Counted from the stretch's first letter, positions 1 through 8,498 are shown. The stretch is 64,000 bases of DNA from JASGDC01 sp047606545 (GCA_047606545.1 JASGEI010000010.1:62001-126000), one strand, 5' to 3'. Notes: generated from the sequence alone by a model not told the origin. Numbers and translations: made by a program.

Positions 1-2
1 AT

Positions 3-1385
3 ATTTTCACCGTGGATCTTTTTAATGAAGGTGTTAATATCCCAGAAGTTAACCAAGTCATCATGGTTCGTCCTACAGAAAGTGCCATTATCTTTGTGCA
101 ACAACTTGGCCGTGGGTTACGTAAAAGCCTTAATAAAGACTTCGTAGTAGTAATTGATATTATTGGCAATTATCAAAATGATAAGAAAAGCTATCTAATC
201 CCTATTGCACTAACTGGAAGCAAAAAGTCTGATAAGGACACTGCCCGTCGTATCACACGTGAGGCTAACAAATACTTAACAGGTGAATCTACAATTTGGC
301 TAGATGAAATTTCCGACAAACGGATTTTCAATGCTATTGCCAAGATGACATTTGGTAGGCGTGAACTCCAACAAGATTATCGTGATGTCCGAATGAAAAT
401 TGGTAAGACTCCTACCCTACTTGAGCTAGATAAATATGGCAGTTATGCAATTGAAAATTATCTTTCTTATTTTTGGAAACATACTAGCAAAACCGCCACT
501 TACTTTGATTTTGTTAAAGACACTGAACCTAACTTTGCTGGAGAAATATCTAATAGCGAACAAATTTTCTTGGAAATGGCAGAGCAATTCATCAGTCCTG
601 GAAAACGATATGAAGAAATTCAACTCTTAAAATTATTGTTAAAACAAGAAACTATTGACCTTAAGCAACTACTAGATTCTTGCAAAACAGAACTAGAAAA
701 AGAAAACTACATTTCTGCTACTCAACTCTTAGATTGTAGTTTCTATCGTCGTGCCGAACAACAGCGAAGGTACCACAATAATAACTTCCTTAAAGTTAAA
801 GATAATCAGGTAGTTAGAACCGAGCTATTTAGCCAAGCATTGGAAAATCCAATATTTAAACGATTCTTAGCAAACACTTTGGCTTTAGCTGAAGAGAATT
901 ATCAAAGTAAATTCGCTAACCCTGAGTATGGAAACTTTAAACTATACGAGAAGTATTCACGCCGTGATGTAAGCCTATTACTACGAAATAAGACTGATAA
1001 CACAGGTATGTATGGTTATCCAAAGCAACCATTTGGTGGGTATTGGCCATTGTTTGTAACTTACAAAAAGAACAGCCGAATTCTTAGCATGCGTGGTAAT
1101 GATAAGTTCCTTAATGAAAGCACCTTTTTATGGCAATCACGTAAAAATACCAATGTCGAAGAAAACTTAAGAAAATATGGTGAAGCTAAGAAGCCATTCT
1201 TACTATTTATTCAGCGAGATAGCAAAGAAAATGATACACAGCTTTACTTTGTCGGAGCTTCTACAGACTCAGTTATAGTGAAACGTCCACATGTGCACGA
1301 TAAAAATGAGAAAGTCATGAGTGTAGAGTTCAAACTAGAAGAACCTGTCAGACAGGATATCTATGACTATTTAACTAGCGAGTAG
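3..1385 (+). CDS. SF2 helicase with DUF3427 (C-terminal part, cut by the window edge)
   Basis: The reading frame is open from the left edge, so only the C-terminal part of the protein is visible. The first residues (VDLFNEGVNIP, then QQLGRGLR) are helicase motifs V and VI of superfamily II DEAD/DEAH helicases. The remaining 400 or so residues match the DUF3427 domain found behind SSL2-type helicases, which often carry an N-terminal nuclease-like domain; that part lies outside the window. The GTG at position 12 is an internal valine codon in a conserved motif, not a start. The gene faces the Thg1/zeta block. Such helicases occur in accessory and defence-like regions, but a defence role here is inference. 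Confidence 0.85.
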   Translation: MFTVDLFNEGVNIPEVNQVIMVRPTESAIIFVQQLGRGLRKSLNKDFVVVIDIIGNYQNDKKSYLIPIALTGSKKSDKDTARRITREANKYLTGESTIWLDEISDKRIFNAIAKMTFGRRELQQDYRDVRMKIGKTPTLLELDKYGSYAIENYLSYFWKHTSKTATYFDFVKDTEPNFAGEISNSEQIFLEMAEQFISPGKRYEEIQLLKLLLKQETIDLKQLLDSCKTELEKENYISATQLLDCSFYRRAEQQRRYHNNNFLKVKDNQVVRTELFSQALENPIFKRFLANTLALAEENYQSKFANPEYGNFKLYEKYSRRDVSLLLRNKTDNTGMYGYPKQPFGGYWPLFVTYKKNSRILSMRGNDKFLNESTFLWQSRKNTNVEENLRKYGEAKKPFLLFIQRDSKENDTQLYFVGASTDSVIVKRPHVHDKNEKVMSVEFKLEEPVRQDIYDYLTSE

Positions 1386-1408
1386 GCTTTCGGAGCTTTT
1401 TATAATAT

Positions 1409-1507
1409 TTAGCTAACGTCTGCTGGAATTGGCTCATCCGCTAGTGCTTCAAGCCTTTCCATACGTCTTGCATATTCTTCATCGTTAGAACCTTGCACAA
1501 TAATCAT
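1409..1507 (-). CDS. Short reading frame, probably the C-terminal part of the frameshifted gene beside it
   Basis: This frame encodes 32 residues starting MIIVQGSNDEEYARR and ending ADEPIPADVS. It is charged and looks coding. Its ATG overlaps the TGA of the upstream 59-codon frame in an ATGA arrangement. The frame stays open a few codons upstream (KYAEEG before the Met), and one extra A in the A4 run of the upstream frame would join both into one 91-residue protein. It is therefore either the tail of a frameshifted gene or a tiny coupled cistron. I favour the frameshift because the joined protein reads naturally and the purine-rich stretch touches the ATG too closely for a normal ribosome site. 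Confidence 0.45.
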   Translation of the reverse strand: MIIVQGSNDEEYARRMERLEALADEPIPADVS

Positions 1508-1683
1508 CCCTTCTTCTGCATATTTTCTTCAATGAAGTTTACTGCTGTTAAAGCAGTGTTTACTCCCAATAAAAATACATTAAATACTGTAAGAAAGTTA
1601 TAGCCAAACTGTGACAGTAACACTAAACTTGCCACTAAGTGAAACAAATACTCTGTGCTGATTCCTTTAAGTTTTTTACTCAT
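1504..1683 (-). CDS. Small membrane protein (N-terminal part, frameshift suspected)
   Basis: This frame encodes 59 residues. It begins MSKKLKGISTEYLFHL and has one or two hydrophobic segments at about residues 12-50. The ATG overlaps the last 8 nt of the zeta-toxin gene, so the two are probably translationally coupled in one operon. The frame ends in TGA where a second coding-like frame begins (see the adjoining entry). The family is not recognised. A small membrane protein co-transcribed with a toxin could be an accessory part of that system or an unrelated passenger. Confidence 0.5.
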   Translation of the reverse strand: MSKKLKGISTEYLFHLVASLVLLSQFGYNFLTVFNVFLLGVNTALTAVNFIEENMQKKG

Positions 1684-2491
1684 AATTTTTCAAATCTCTT
1701 TCTATATCTGTTAATTCTGCTAAATATTTGACCATGTTGCTTAAATCTTTATGATTTGGATTATCCTTAGCCAATTGTTTTACTTCATCGTATTCTTCAA
1801 GCAAACTCTTTAATGCAGGGGTTTCAAGCTGTTTAACATCGCGGTAGTATTTAACTTCTTCAAGTATTTCGTTCTTAATATTAGAATTATATTCTTTAAT
1901 ATAGTAAACAGTCTTTATCCCATCACGAGTCATAATCGTAAAGTAATTCGCCAATTTAGCATTGATGATTTTCTTGTATGTGATTTCAGCGTTCTTGTTT
2001 GAATCTTGATGAGTAGCTAAATCTACCCATCGGTTCTTGCTAGGTGATTTATAGTAGCGCAACACTGAAGCTGTAATTGCCATCTCTGTGGGCACACAAA
2101 GGGCAACTACATTAACTTTAAAATTAGTTTCTTTAAACTTTTGCAAAGTATTTCGCACATAAGAAAACCTTTTAAAGGTACCCTCTAAAATAAACGAAAT
2201 CTCATGTTTGATTGCATAATCAATAGCTTCTTGGGTAATTTGCCTTGAAAAATCTGCAGTTATATTAGCAAGCTCAAGCTCATTACCTTCCATAACAATA
2301 TCCTTATATTCAGGATGATAAATCCGCATTTTATCGGGATTGATTTCAACCAAGTTATGTTCACGCTTTAAAGTATTAACTGTTGCAGTTTTCCCTGAGC
2401 CAGACTGCCCACCGACAAAATAAAATTTAGGTTTTTCACTAGGTTTAGCATTGCCAAAAATACGCTTCTCAATTACAGATGTTAATTTCAT
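1676..2491 (-). CDS. Zeta-type toxin (P-loop UDP-sugar kinase family)
   Basis: This 271-residue protein has the zeta-toxin layout. The Walker A motif GGQSGSGKT lies at residues 27-35, a conserved NPDKMRIYHPEY segment at about 51-62 matches the zeta D-x-x-R-x-x-HP pattern, and an EGTF motif follows near residue 103. Known zeta/PezT toxins phosphorylate UDP-N-acetylglucosamine and so block peptidoglycan synthesis. Its ATG overlaps the stop of the small upstream gene by 4 nt (ATGA), typical of an antitoxin-toxin pair. The length is normal for chromosomal zeta proteins. A polynucleotide kinase role is possible given the Thg1-like neighbour, but the HP-Y segment favours zeta. Confidence 0.8.
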   Translation of the reverse strand: MKLTSVIEKRIFGNAKPSEKPKFYFVGGQSGSGKTATVNTLKREHNLVEINPDKMRIYHPEYKDIVMEGNELELANITADFSRQITQEAIDYAIKHEISFILEGTFKRFSYVRNTLQKFKETNFKVNVVALCVPTEMAITASVLRYYKSPSKNRWVDLATHQDSNKNAEITYKKIINAKLANYFTIMTRDGIKTVYYIKEYNSNIKNEILEEVKYYRDVKQLETPALKSLLEEYDEVKQLAKDNPNHKDLSNMVKYLAELTDIERDLKNYE

Positions 2492-2706
2492 TGCAACACC
2501 ACCATTTTTGCATCAAATTGCCCTGCTAATTTAAGCATATTTTGATAGTCTGACATACCAATATCAGCTAATATTCCATCTAGCTCTTTAGCTTTAGTTA
2601 AATACTCTTCTTCTGATATTTTCTTAGATTGTAGTGCAACATATAATAACCCTTCATAACGATATGAAGCTTCACTCAAAATATCAAAAGCTACTACTCT
2701 ATTCAT
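2488..2706 (-). CDS. Putative antitoxin of the zeta-type toxin
   Basis: This 72-residue, mostly helical, slightly acidic protein begins MNRVVAFDILSEAS. It lies directly upstream of the zeta-like toxin with a 4-nt overlap and 3 nt downstream of the Thg1-like gene. Its size, helical character and position fit an epsilon/PezA-like neutraliser, but I do not recognise the sequence as epsilon and it has no clear helix-turn-helix. The antitoxin role is inferred from operon position alone. Confidence 0.55.
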   Translation of the reverse strand: MNRVVAFDILSEASYRYEGLLYVALQSKKISEEEYLTKAKELDGILADIGMSDYQNMLKLAGQFDAKMVVLQ

Positions 2707-2709
2707 ATT

Positions 2710-3513
2710 CTATCCCTTAGCTAATATAAGGCCACGTGAAGTTTTTGCAATACGTTCACGAAAGCTTTTAACTATTTCTTCAGTCCTATCACGTAATGCT
2801 GGTTCAACCTTCCAGCGACTGCGTATCACATGCTGAGTCTTTTCTTTCCTCTCTTTCTTATGAAAATAAGTGATATCAGCCTCATAGTTTTCTTTGACGA
2901 TTAATCTACCATTGAAAAAATCTTCAGGAAGTTTCTCATATTCAGTACCTTTTAATAAATCTAACCGCTCATCATTCTTTAAGTGCATAAGTTTCTTATG
3001 AGAATAAAGAACACTTGCTGCCATTGTGGCTGCATTCTTACGTGCATCTAACCTACGGTAATCCATATATTCTTGTAGTTCATCACAATTTTTCAAATGA
3101 AATAACCTAGCATCAAACATTGGAATTCCTTTAGTTTTTGGACAGTTTTTCATAAAACCCCCTGTAGCTCCAGAGGCAGAAATTGAAAGCAACTTCTCTT
3201 CTCTACCACTAAACTCAAACTGTCTTTTAACTGTAATCAAGTCCGAAAAGAATACATTAATTTCATCCGATTGCACATATGCAAACATAGAATTATCGAG
3301 AACTTTGCTAACTATAGTAATAGCAGCAGCATCCATTGCTTTCATCAACGTACGGTCATAAGGTCGTTCGAACTGTTTAGTAAACGTGTGAAAACTGCGT
3401 CCATCGAGACGCATTCCCATTATCGAATTTTTAGGAATAGTCCTACGGAATTCTTTTTCCTTTTCCGTGAACTTCTGCTTATTGCCAATTCTTTCGCTAT
3501 TTTTGTAATTCAT
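2710..3513 (-). CDS. Thg1-like 3'-5' RNA polymerase (tRNAHis guanylyltransferase family)
   Basis: The protein has the Thg1/TLP hallmarks: MGMRLDGRSFHTFTK with the first metal-binding aspartate, SDEINVFF with the second metal-binding acidic pair, FDARLFHL, and a YRRLDARKNAA segment. Eukaryotic Thg1 adds G-1 to tRNAHis; bacterial Thg1-like proteins add nucleotides in the 3'-5' direction to repair 5'-truncated tRNAs. I place the start at the ATG at 3513. A TTG at 3528 with AGG four bases upstream is an alternative that would add five residues. It is the first gene of a tight run with the antitoxin-like and zeta-like genes, which suggests mobility or a tRNA-repair connection. No tRNA gene lies nearby. 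Confidence 0.88.
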   Translation of the reverse strand: MNYKNSERIGNKQKFTEKEKEFRRTIPKNSIMGMRLDGRSFHTFTKQFERPYDRTLMKAMDAAAITIVSKVLDNSMFAYVQSDEINVFFSDLITVKRQFEFSGREEKLLSISASGATGGFMKNCPKTKGIPMFDARLFHLKNCDELQEYMDYRRLDARKNAATMAASVLYSHKKLMHLKNDERLDLLKGTEYEKLPEDFFNGRLIVKENYEADITYFHKKERKEKTQHVIRSRWKVEPALRDRTEEIVKSFRERIAKTSRGLILAKG

Positions 3514-3564
3514 ATTCTTACAATACAAACTACCTATGACAAATTTAAATTGGAGTGTGACAAT

Positions 3565-3586
3565 CTTCCAATATATTAAATGGAAG
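3565..3586. promoter_or_regulatory. Inverted repeat in the thg1-like/rbsK divergent region
   Basis: CTTCCA and TGGAAG are separated by a 10-base AT-only spacer, between the divergent thg1-like and rbsK genes. The symmetry is suitable for a LacI-type or other dimeric regulator of the ribose operon, and a TATACT hexamer at 3594-3599 follows. No rbsR gene is present in the window, so the cognate regulator is unknown. Confidence 0.35.
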
Positions 3587-3669
3587 TCTGCGATATACTG
3601 TAAATCTTAAAAGAATATTAAAACTTAAAATACAAAGCCGTATGCTAATAAAATAAAAAGGATTTTACA

Positions 3670-4596
3670 ATGCCAAAAACCATAACTGTATTAGGTTCCA
3701 CAAATATTGACCGAGTAGTTTCTGTACCTCGTTTTGGAGGTAGTGGTGAAACCTTACATACCAGTAATTCATTAGCCAATATGATGGGTGGTAAAGGATT
3801 AAATCAAGGCATAGCAGCAGCCCGATCTGGTGCACAAGTTCACATGATTACAAAAGTGGGCAAAGAGTTCGATATTGATGAAAATATGAACGAAGAGAAT
3901 TTAAACACTTCTCATGTTATGCGTTCAGACAAGGCTGAAACCGGACAAGCCTATATCACTGTTTCAGAAGAAACTGGCGATAATATTATCTACATTTATG
4001 GTGGTGCTAATGCTGACATTACTATAGAAGATGTCCAAGACCATAAGGATGCAATTACGGAATCTGAATTCCTAATTGCCCAATTAGAAGTTCCAATTGA
4101 AGCGGTAACTGAAGCTTTCAAAATTGCCCGAAAAAATGGGGTAACCACACTGTTAAACCCAGCCCCTATGCCAGAAACAGGTAATCTACCTAAAGAACTT
4201 CTGGCAGTAACCGATATTATTGTGCCAAATGAGCATGAAACATTTTTATTAACAAACATCGAAGTTACTGACGAAAAAGCTTTGGTAAAAAATGCTAGAT
4301 ACTACTTTGGCAATGGTATTAAGACCGTAATAATTACTATTGGCGAAAAAGGTGCTTTCTTTATGCATGATAATGGTAATTCTGGAACTGTACCTGCTTT
4401 CAAAACTCAAGCAGTTGATACTACTGCTGCTGGTGACACCTTCATCGGTGCTTTGGTAACTCAATTGGATACGAATTTAGACAATTTGGGAGAAGCAATG
4501 CGTTATGCAGCTGCAGCAGCTTCAATAGCAGTATCCCGCCCTGGCGCACAACCAAGTGTCCCAACTAAAGCAGAAGTTATGAAGAAACTAGCTTAA
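3670..4596 (+). CDS. rbsK: Ribokinase
   Basis: This 308-residue PfkB-family sugar kinase phosphorylates D-ribose to ribose 5-phosphate in the cytosol. The N-terminal GSTNIDRVVSVPRF motif, the GGKGLNQGIAAARSGA substrate-binding segment and the C-terminal DTTAAGDTFIGAL signature with the catalytic aspartate are all present. AAGGA stands seven bases before the ATG. It is the first gene of a three-gene ribose operon with rbsD and rbsU and has the usual family length. Confidence 0.95.
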   Translation: MPKTITVLGSTNIDRVVSVPRFGGSGETLHTSNSLANMMGGKGLNQGIAAARSGAQVHMITKVGKEFDIDENMNEENLNTSHVMRSDKAETGQAYITVSEETGDNIIYIYGGANADITIEDVQDHKDAITESEFLIAQLEVPIEAVTEAFKIARKNGVTTLLNPAPMPETGNLPKELLAVTDIIVPNEHETFLLTNIEVTDEKALVKNARYYFGNGIKTVIITIGEKGAFFMHDNGNSGTVPAFKTQAVDTTAAGDTFIGALVTQLDTNLDNLGEAMRYAAAAASIAVSRPGAQPSVPTKAEVMKKLA

Positions 4597-4638
4597 AACT
4601 AGTCGACTAAGCAATATCAGAATCCTGGAGAAAATCTC

Positions 4639-5061
4639 ATGCGCAAAACAAATTTATTAAATACTCATTTAAGTAATGCAATTTCAGAAATTGGTCATAC
4701 TCAATGGTTAACTATTGGCGATGCTGGACTTCCAATAAAAAATGATGGACGTAAAATTGACTTAGCAGTTTCCCGTAAACTACCACTTTTTATTGATGTC
4801 TTAGCAGCAACTCTTTCTGAAATGAAAATCCAGAAAGTTTACCTAGCCAAAGAGATTAAAAGTGAAAATCCACAGCAGTTAAAAGGCATCAAGGCATTAC
4901 TTGACTCTAATGTTGAAATTGTTTGGGTAAGTCACGAAAAATTGAAGGCTATGACTAATGATGAAAATAATATTGCAACGGTCAGAACTGGTGAAGTTAC
5001 ACCTTATTCAAATATTGTCTTAGAATCCGATGTTGATTTCATCGGTGAAGCTGTTAAGTAG
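4639..5061 (+). CDS. rbsD: D-ribose pyranase
   Basis: This 140-residue RbsD/FucU-family protein converts the beta-pyranose form of ribose to the furanose form used by ribokinase. It begins MRKTNLLNTHLSNAISEIGHT, with the conserved active-site histidine in the GHT region, and has GDAGLPI and the C-terminal RTGEVTPYSN segment typical of RbsD. GGAG lies eight bases before the ATG. It sits between rbsK and rbsU, 42 bp after rbsK and 11 bp before rbsU. Confidence 0.95.
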   Translation: MRKTNLLNTHLSNAISEIGHTQWLTIGDAGLPIKNDGRKIDLAVSRKLPLFIDVLAATLSEMKIQKVYLAKEIKSENPQQLKGIKALLDSNVEIVWVSHEKLKAMTNDENNIATVRTGEVTPYSNIVLESDVDFIGEAVK

Positions 5062-5072
5062 GAGAAGTATTC

Positions 5073-5981
5073 ATGAATATGATAGGATTATTTTTCGCAT
5101 TACTTGCAATTATCGGCTGGAGTGCATACCCTACGTTAGTTTCTAAGTTTGGTGGCACTCCGACACAAGGTATCTTCGGTGCTACTTGGGGCACGCTAAT
5201 TGTTGCAACTATTTTAGCGACCACTATGCATTTCGCCCCTCCTGGTGGCTATAGCTTCTGGCTAGCTTTTGCCTCTGGTGCCGCTTGGGCTTTTGGTAAC
5301 GTTTTGACAATTAAAGCTTTCGGCTTACGCGATGCCTCTGGAAATGTTTTAGGCTCTGCCAAAGCTATGCCGATTTCGACTGCATTTCAGATTACTGCGA
5401 ATGTACTCTGGGGCGTAATTATGCTGGGTAACTGGCCATCTGCACAATCACGTTTATTTGGTGCATTGGCAGTTATTATCATTCTAATTGGTGCATACTT
5501 AACTACTTATCAAGAGCATGCTACTCCAGGAAATAGTGATTTGCTTAAGAAAGCAGTCATAGTTTTATTAATTGCACAAATCGGGTACTCACTATATGGA
5601 ATATTGCCACAGTACACAAAACATACTGATGGCTTGCACATGTTCCTACCTCAAGCAATGGGTATGGCTACTTTTGGCCTAGCACTTGGTATATTTGATT
5701 TCTTTAAAAAGCATCATAATATTTTCATAGAGAAAGTAACTTATAAGCAAATCTTTTCTGGTTTCTTCTTCGCAGTTGCAGCACTAGGCTATCTAGTCTC
5801 AGCACAGCCAGCGATGTTAGGTCTTGCAACAGGTTTTGTACTATCTCAGGTTTCAATTGTTGGTGCGACAATTTCTGGAATCGTAGTCATGAAAACTAAG
5901 AAAACGCAAAAAGAATGGCTTGTCATCATTACTGGTTTGGTAATGATTGTGGCTGCAGCTTCAGTTACTGCTTTCTTATAA
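5073..5981 (+). CDS. rbsU: Ribose/glucose uptake transporter of the GRP (RbsU) family
   Basis: This 302-residue integral membrane protein has about ten hydrophobic segments and belongs to the glucose/ribose porter family of the drug/metabolite transporter superfamily. It matches the RbsU type found in ribose operons of Lactobacillus and Staphylococcus, where it replaces the RbsABC importer. It is preceded by GGAG and closes the rbsKDU operon. The substrate is inferred from its neighbours. It converges with ispH, and I see no terminator in the 19-bp gap. Confidence 0.85.
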   Translation: MNMIGLFFALLAIIGWSAYPTLVSKFGGTPTQGIFGATWGTLIVATILATTMHFAPPGGYSFWLAFASGAAWAFGNVLTIKAFGLRDASGNVLGSAKAMPISTAFQITANVLWGVIMLGNWPSAQSRLFGALAVIIILIGAYLTTYQEHATPGNSDLLKKAVIVLLIAQIGYSLYGILPQYTKHTDGLHMFLPQAMGMATFGLALGIFDFFKKHHNIFIEKVTYKQIFSGFFFAVAALGYLVSAQPAMLGLATGFVLSQVSIVGATISGIVVMKTKKTQKEWLVIITGLVMIVAAASVTAFL

Positions 5982-6000
5982 TTTGAACTCGTTAGTAAGA

Positions 6001-7074
6001 CTACTTGTTATTCTTCGCTGCCCGCTTAGCGCTCTTACGCCCACCTAAAGCACGTTCATCGTTCTTTAGCATAGAACGTAGCTCTTTCGGAAGTGAAAAT
6101 AACAAGTCTTCTTCTGCGGTGACTACTTCTTCGACATCTGCATAACCGTAGTCTGCAAGGAGTTTAATCACTTCTTGCACTAGCACTTCTGGCACTGAAG
6201 CACCTGACGTTACTCCAATTGTTGATGCGCCTTCAAACCATTTCTCATCTACTTGGTTTGCAAAATCTACACGTTCTGCTCGCTTTGCACCATAATCTAG
6301 TGCTACTTCTACTAGACGTACTGAGTTAGAAGAGTTAGAAGAACCTACCACAATTACAAGGTCTGACTTTGGGGCAATCTTCTTAATTGCCACCTGACGG
6401 TTTGTGGTCGCATAGCAAATATCATCACTTGGTGGATCTTGAAGCTTTGGGAAACGCTCTTTAAGCAAACGAACAGTCTCCATAGTTTCGTCAACACTAA
6501 GGGTAGTTTGTGAAATCCAAATAACTTTATCTGGGTCTCGAACTTCTACTTTATCTACTTCATGTGGTCCGTTTACTAGTTGAATATGCTCTGGAGCTTC
6601 GCCCATAGTACCTTCAACTTCTTCATGGCCCTCATGACCAACCAAGATAATATCGTGGTCAGTTTTCGCAAAACGCACTGCCTCGCGATGCACTTTTGTA
6701 ACTAATGGACAAGTTGCATCAATAGTGCGGAGCTCCCGATCTGCAGCTTCATTAACTACTGCAGGAGATACTCCATGTGCGGAAAATACAGTGATTGCAC
6801 CTTCTGGTACTTCGTCAATTTCTTCTACGAAAATCGCACCTTTTTCTTCCAAAGTCTTTACCACATGCACATTATGCACAATCTGCTTACGCACATAAAC
6901 TGGTGCACCATGAAGTTCAAGAGCCTTTTCAACTGCAATAACTGCTCGGTCTACTCCAGCACAATACCCACGAGGCGCTGCAAGTAATACCTTGCGCTCG
7001 CCTTGTGGAAGGTCTAAATCTTCTGGTTTAACGCGTTTTTTAGGAACTTGAGGCATAGCTAACGAAATACTCAT
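6001..7074 (-). CDS. ispH: 4-hydroxy-3-methylbut-2-enyl diphosphate reductase
   Basis: This 357-residue IspH/LytB protein catalyses the last step of the MEP isoprenoid pathway, making IPP and DMAPP with a [4Fe-4S] cluster. The three cluster cysteines are visible: C38 in APRGYCAG, C122 in DATCPL and C220 in DDICYATTNRQ. It also has HGVSP and GHEGHEEV motifs. A short charged N-terminal lead and a basic C-terminal tail extend the core. In many actinobacteria ispH lies beside xseA-xseB in divergent orientation; here 4.5 kb of other genes separate them. Confidence 0.96.
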   Translation of the reverse strand: MSISLAMPQVPKKRVKPEDLDLPQGERKVLLAAPRGYCAGVDRAVIAVEKALELHGAPVYVRKQIVHNVHVVKTLEEKGAIFVEEIDEVPEGAITVFSAHGVSPAVVNEAADRELRTIDATCPLVTKVHREAVRFAKTDHDIILVGHEGHEEVEGTMGEAPEHIQLVNGPHEVDKVEVRDPDKVIWISQTTLSVDETMETVRLLKERFPKLQDPPSDDICYATTNRQVAIKKIAPKSDLVIVVGSSNSSNSVRLVEVALDYGAKRAERVDFANQVDEKWFEGASTIGVTSGASVPEVLVQEVIKLLADYGYADVEEVVTAEEDLLFSLPKELRSMLKNDERALGGRKSAKRAAKNNK

Positions 7075-7153
7075 GTATCCAGTTTATCTTAAACATTAAT
7101 CTACTTGTAGCCCTTTGGAAAATACCTAACTTGTTAGGTATAAAACACAGTTA

Positions 7154-8398
7154 TTACTCTGTCCACAACTTATCGATTGGAATTGAATATATTCCTGGCG
7201 TTGATTCAGCCATTTGAGTCCCAGTATGAAAAATAATTCCATGTAAAAATTGGTCATTAAGTTTTTGCTGAAGCCACTTTATATTCTTTAAGTCTGATTG
7301 TTTGATAAGTGACTTAGACTTAATTTCAATTGCCACTATCTTTCCTTCAGGTGTTTCTACTATTAAATCTATTTCTCGTTTATCATAATCACGATAATGG
7401 TATAGGTTATAACCTGAAAAACTATTGGCTAGTTGCCTTCTGATTTCTGAAATAACAAAAGTCTCGGTAGCCGGTCCTAGAAAATTCAGATTTTTACCTT
7501 CAATATTTTCAGGTGTAACTCTGTTCATTAACAACATTAACCCGCTATCGTTTACATAAATCTTAGCTCTCTTAGTAGCACGATCTAATAAATTATTGCT
7601 CCAGCAAGGTAACTCATCCAATAAAAAAAGTCGTTTAAAGATTTTTAAATATTCTTCGAACTGATATCTAGATAGTCCAAAATCATTACCTCTACTTTTA
7701 TTCAATTCAGTAGTAGATAAGGCACAGATACCTGAAAAAATTTTAGTAAATAACTCAGAGTCTAAGTTACTCTTTAAAAGTACCGCATCATGTTGAGATA
7801 ACTTTCTAATATAGCTTTGAGCCCAAGACAATCTAGAATAATTAGTTTTACGAGATACCAATACAGGATAACCACCTTGAACAATTTTTGATATATATTC
7901 TTCACGAGTAGTTGTAGAGTCTTTTATCTTAAAGTCTCCCTCTAACAGATTGAATATCTTAAAATCGCTTTTTTCTATTTCACATTCTGAAAATGGAAAA
8001 ATCTGCAAGTCATCAACCCTACCAGCTAAAGAATCTTTTGCTTTTTCTAACCCTAATAGGGAAACACTACCTGTTATAAGGAATTTAGACTTACTACTAA
8101 TATCGTCTGCAATTATTTTCAAGTTCCCCATTAATTCAGGGGCCAACTGAATTTCGTCAATAACAAGTAACTTGTCTTTAGCCTGAGCTACAAAACTATC
8201 AGGGTTACCTAAAGCATTCTCTAAAGTAGTTGCATCATCTAAAGTACGATAAATTCCATTTAATTTCTCACATAAAATTTTTGCAATAGTACTTTTGCCT
8301 ACCTGCCTAGCTCCTTGCAAGTTAATTATACTTGCCTCCTCAAGCAATTCCTTGGCTAGAGAAGTTACTTTCCTAGGTAAAATTTCAACGTCATTCAT
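7154..8398 (-). CDS. AAA+ ATPase with C-terminal DUF4143 domain
   Basis: This 414-residue protein has an N-terminal AAA_14-type ATPase domain with Walker A GARQVGKST at residues 29-37 and a Walker B LLVIDEIQLAPEL segment near 78-90. The DUF4143 C-terminus contains a PD-(D/E)xK-like stretch (EIDLIVETPEGK, then AIEIKS). Members are common, often multicopy, and of unknown cellular role. The gene is alone in its transcription unit and is preceded by a striking direct repeat (see that entry). Its place between ispH and the ABC exporter, within a locus normally compact in actinobacteria, suggests later insertion. Confidence 0.9.
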   Translation of the reverse strand: MNDVEILPRKVTSLAKELLEEASIINLQGARQVGKSTIAKILCEKLNGIYRTLDDATTLENALGNPDSFVAQAKDKLLVIDEIQLAPELMGNLKIIADDISSKSKFLITGSVSLLGLEKAKDSLAGRVDDLQIFPFSECEIEKSDFKIFNLLEGDFKIKDSTTTREEYISKIVQGGYPVLVSRKTNYSRLSWAQSYIRKLSQHDAVLLKSNLDSELFTKIFSGICALSTTELNKSRGNDFGLSRYQFEEYLKIFKRLFLLDELPCWSNNLLDRATKRAKIYVNDSGLMLLMNRVTPENIEGKNLNFLGPATETFVISEIRRQLANSFSGYNLYHYRDYDKREIDLIVETPEGKIVAIEIKSKSLIKQSDLKNIKWLQQKLNDQFLHGIIFHTGTQMAESTPGIYSIPIDKLWTE

Positions 8399-8414
8399 AA
8401 ATAATATAGTACCA

Positions 8415-8498
8415 TTTTTGCAAAATTACGAGAAATTATTTTCATTTTTACGAACTATTTTTTGCAAAATTACGAGAAATTATTTTCATTTTTACGAA
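8415..8498. repeat. Tandem 40-bp direct repeat upstream of the DUF4143 ATPase gene
   Basis: Two identical 40-bp units occupy 8415-8454 and 8459-8498, with a 44-bp period. Each unit contains GCAAAATTACGAGAAA followed by a T-rich stretch ending TTTTTACGAA. On the minus strand each unit holds two CGTAA cores. The array begins 17 bp before the ATPase start codon, so it lies in the promoter/leader and may be an iteron-like binding site for an autoregulator. Confidence 0.85.

Noticed and set aside
1676..2491. Polynucleotide kinase partner of the Thg1-like protein
   Set aside because: The NPDKMRIYHPEY segment after the P-loop fits zeta toxins better; kept only as an alternative.
8415..8498. Possible CRISPR array (two identical 40-bp units)
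   Set aside because: The spacer between units is only 4 bp, there are only two units, and no cas gene is near. It is a tandem direct repeat.
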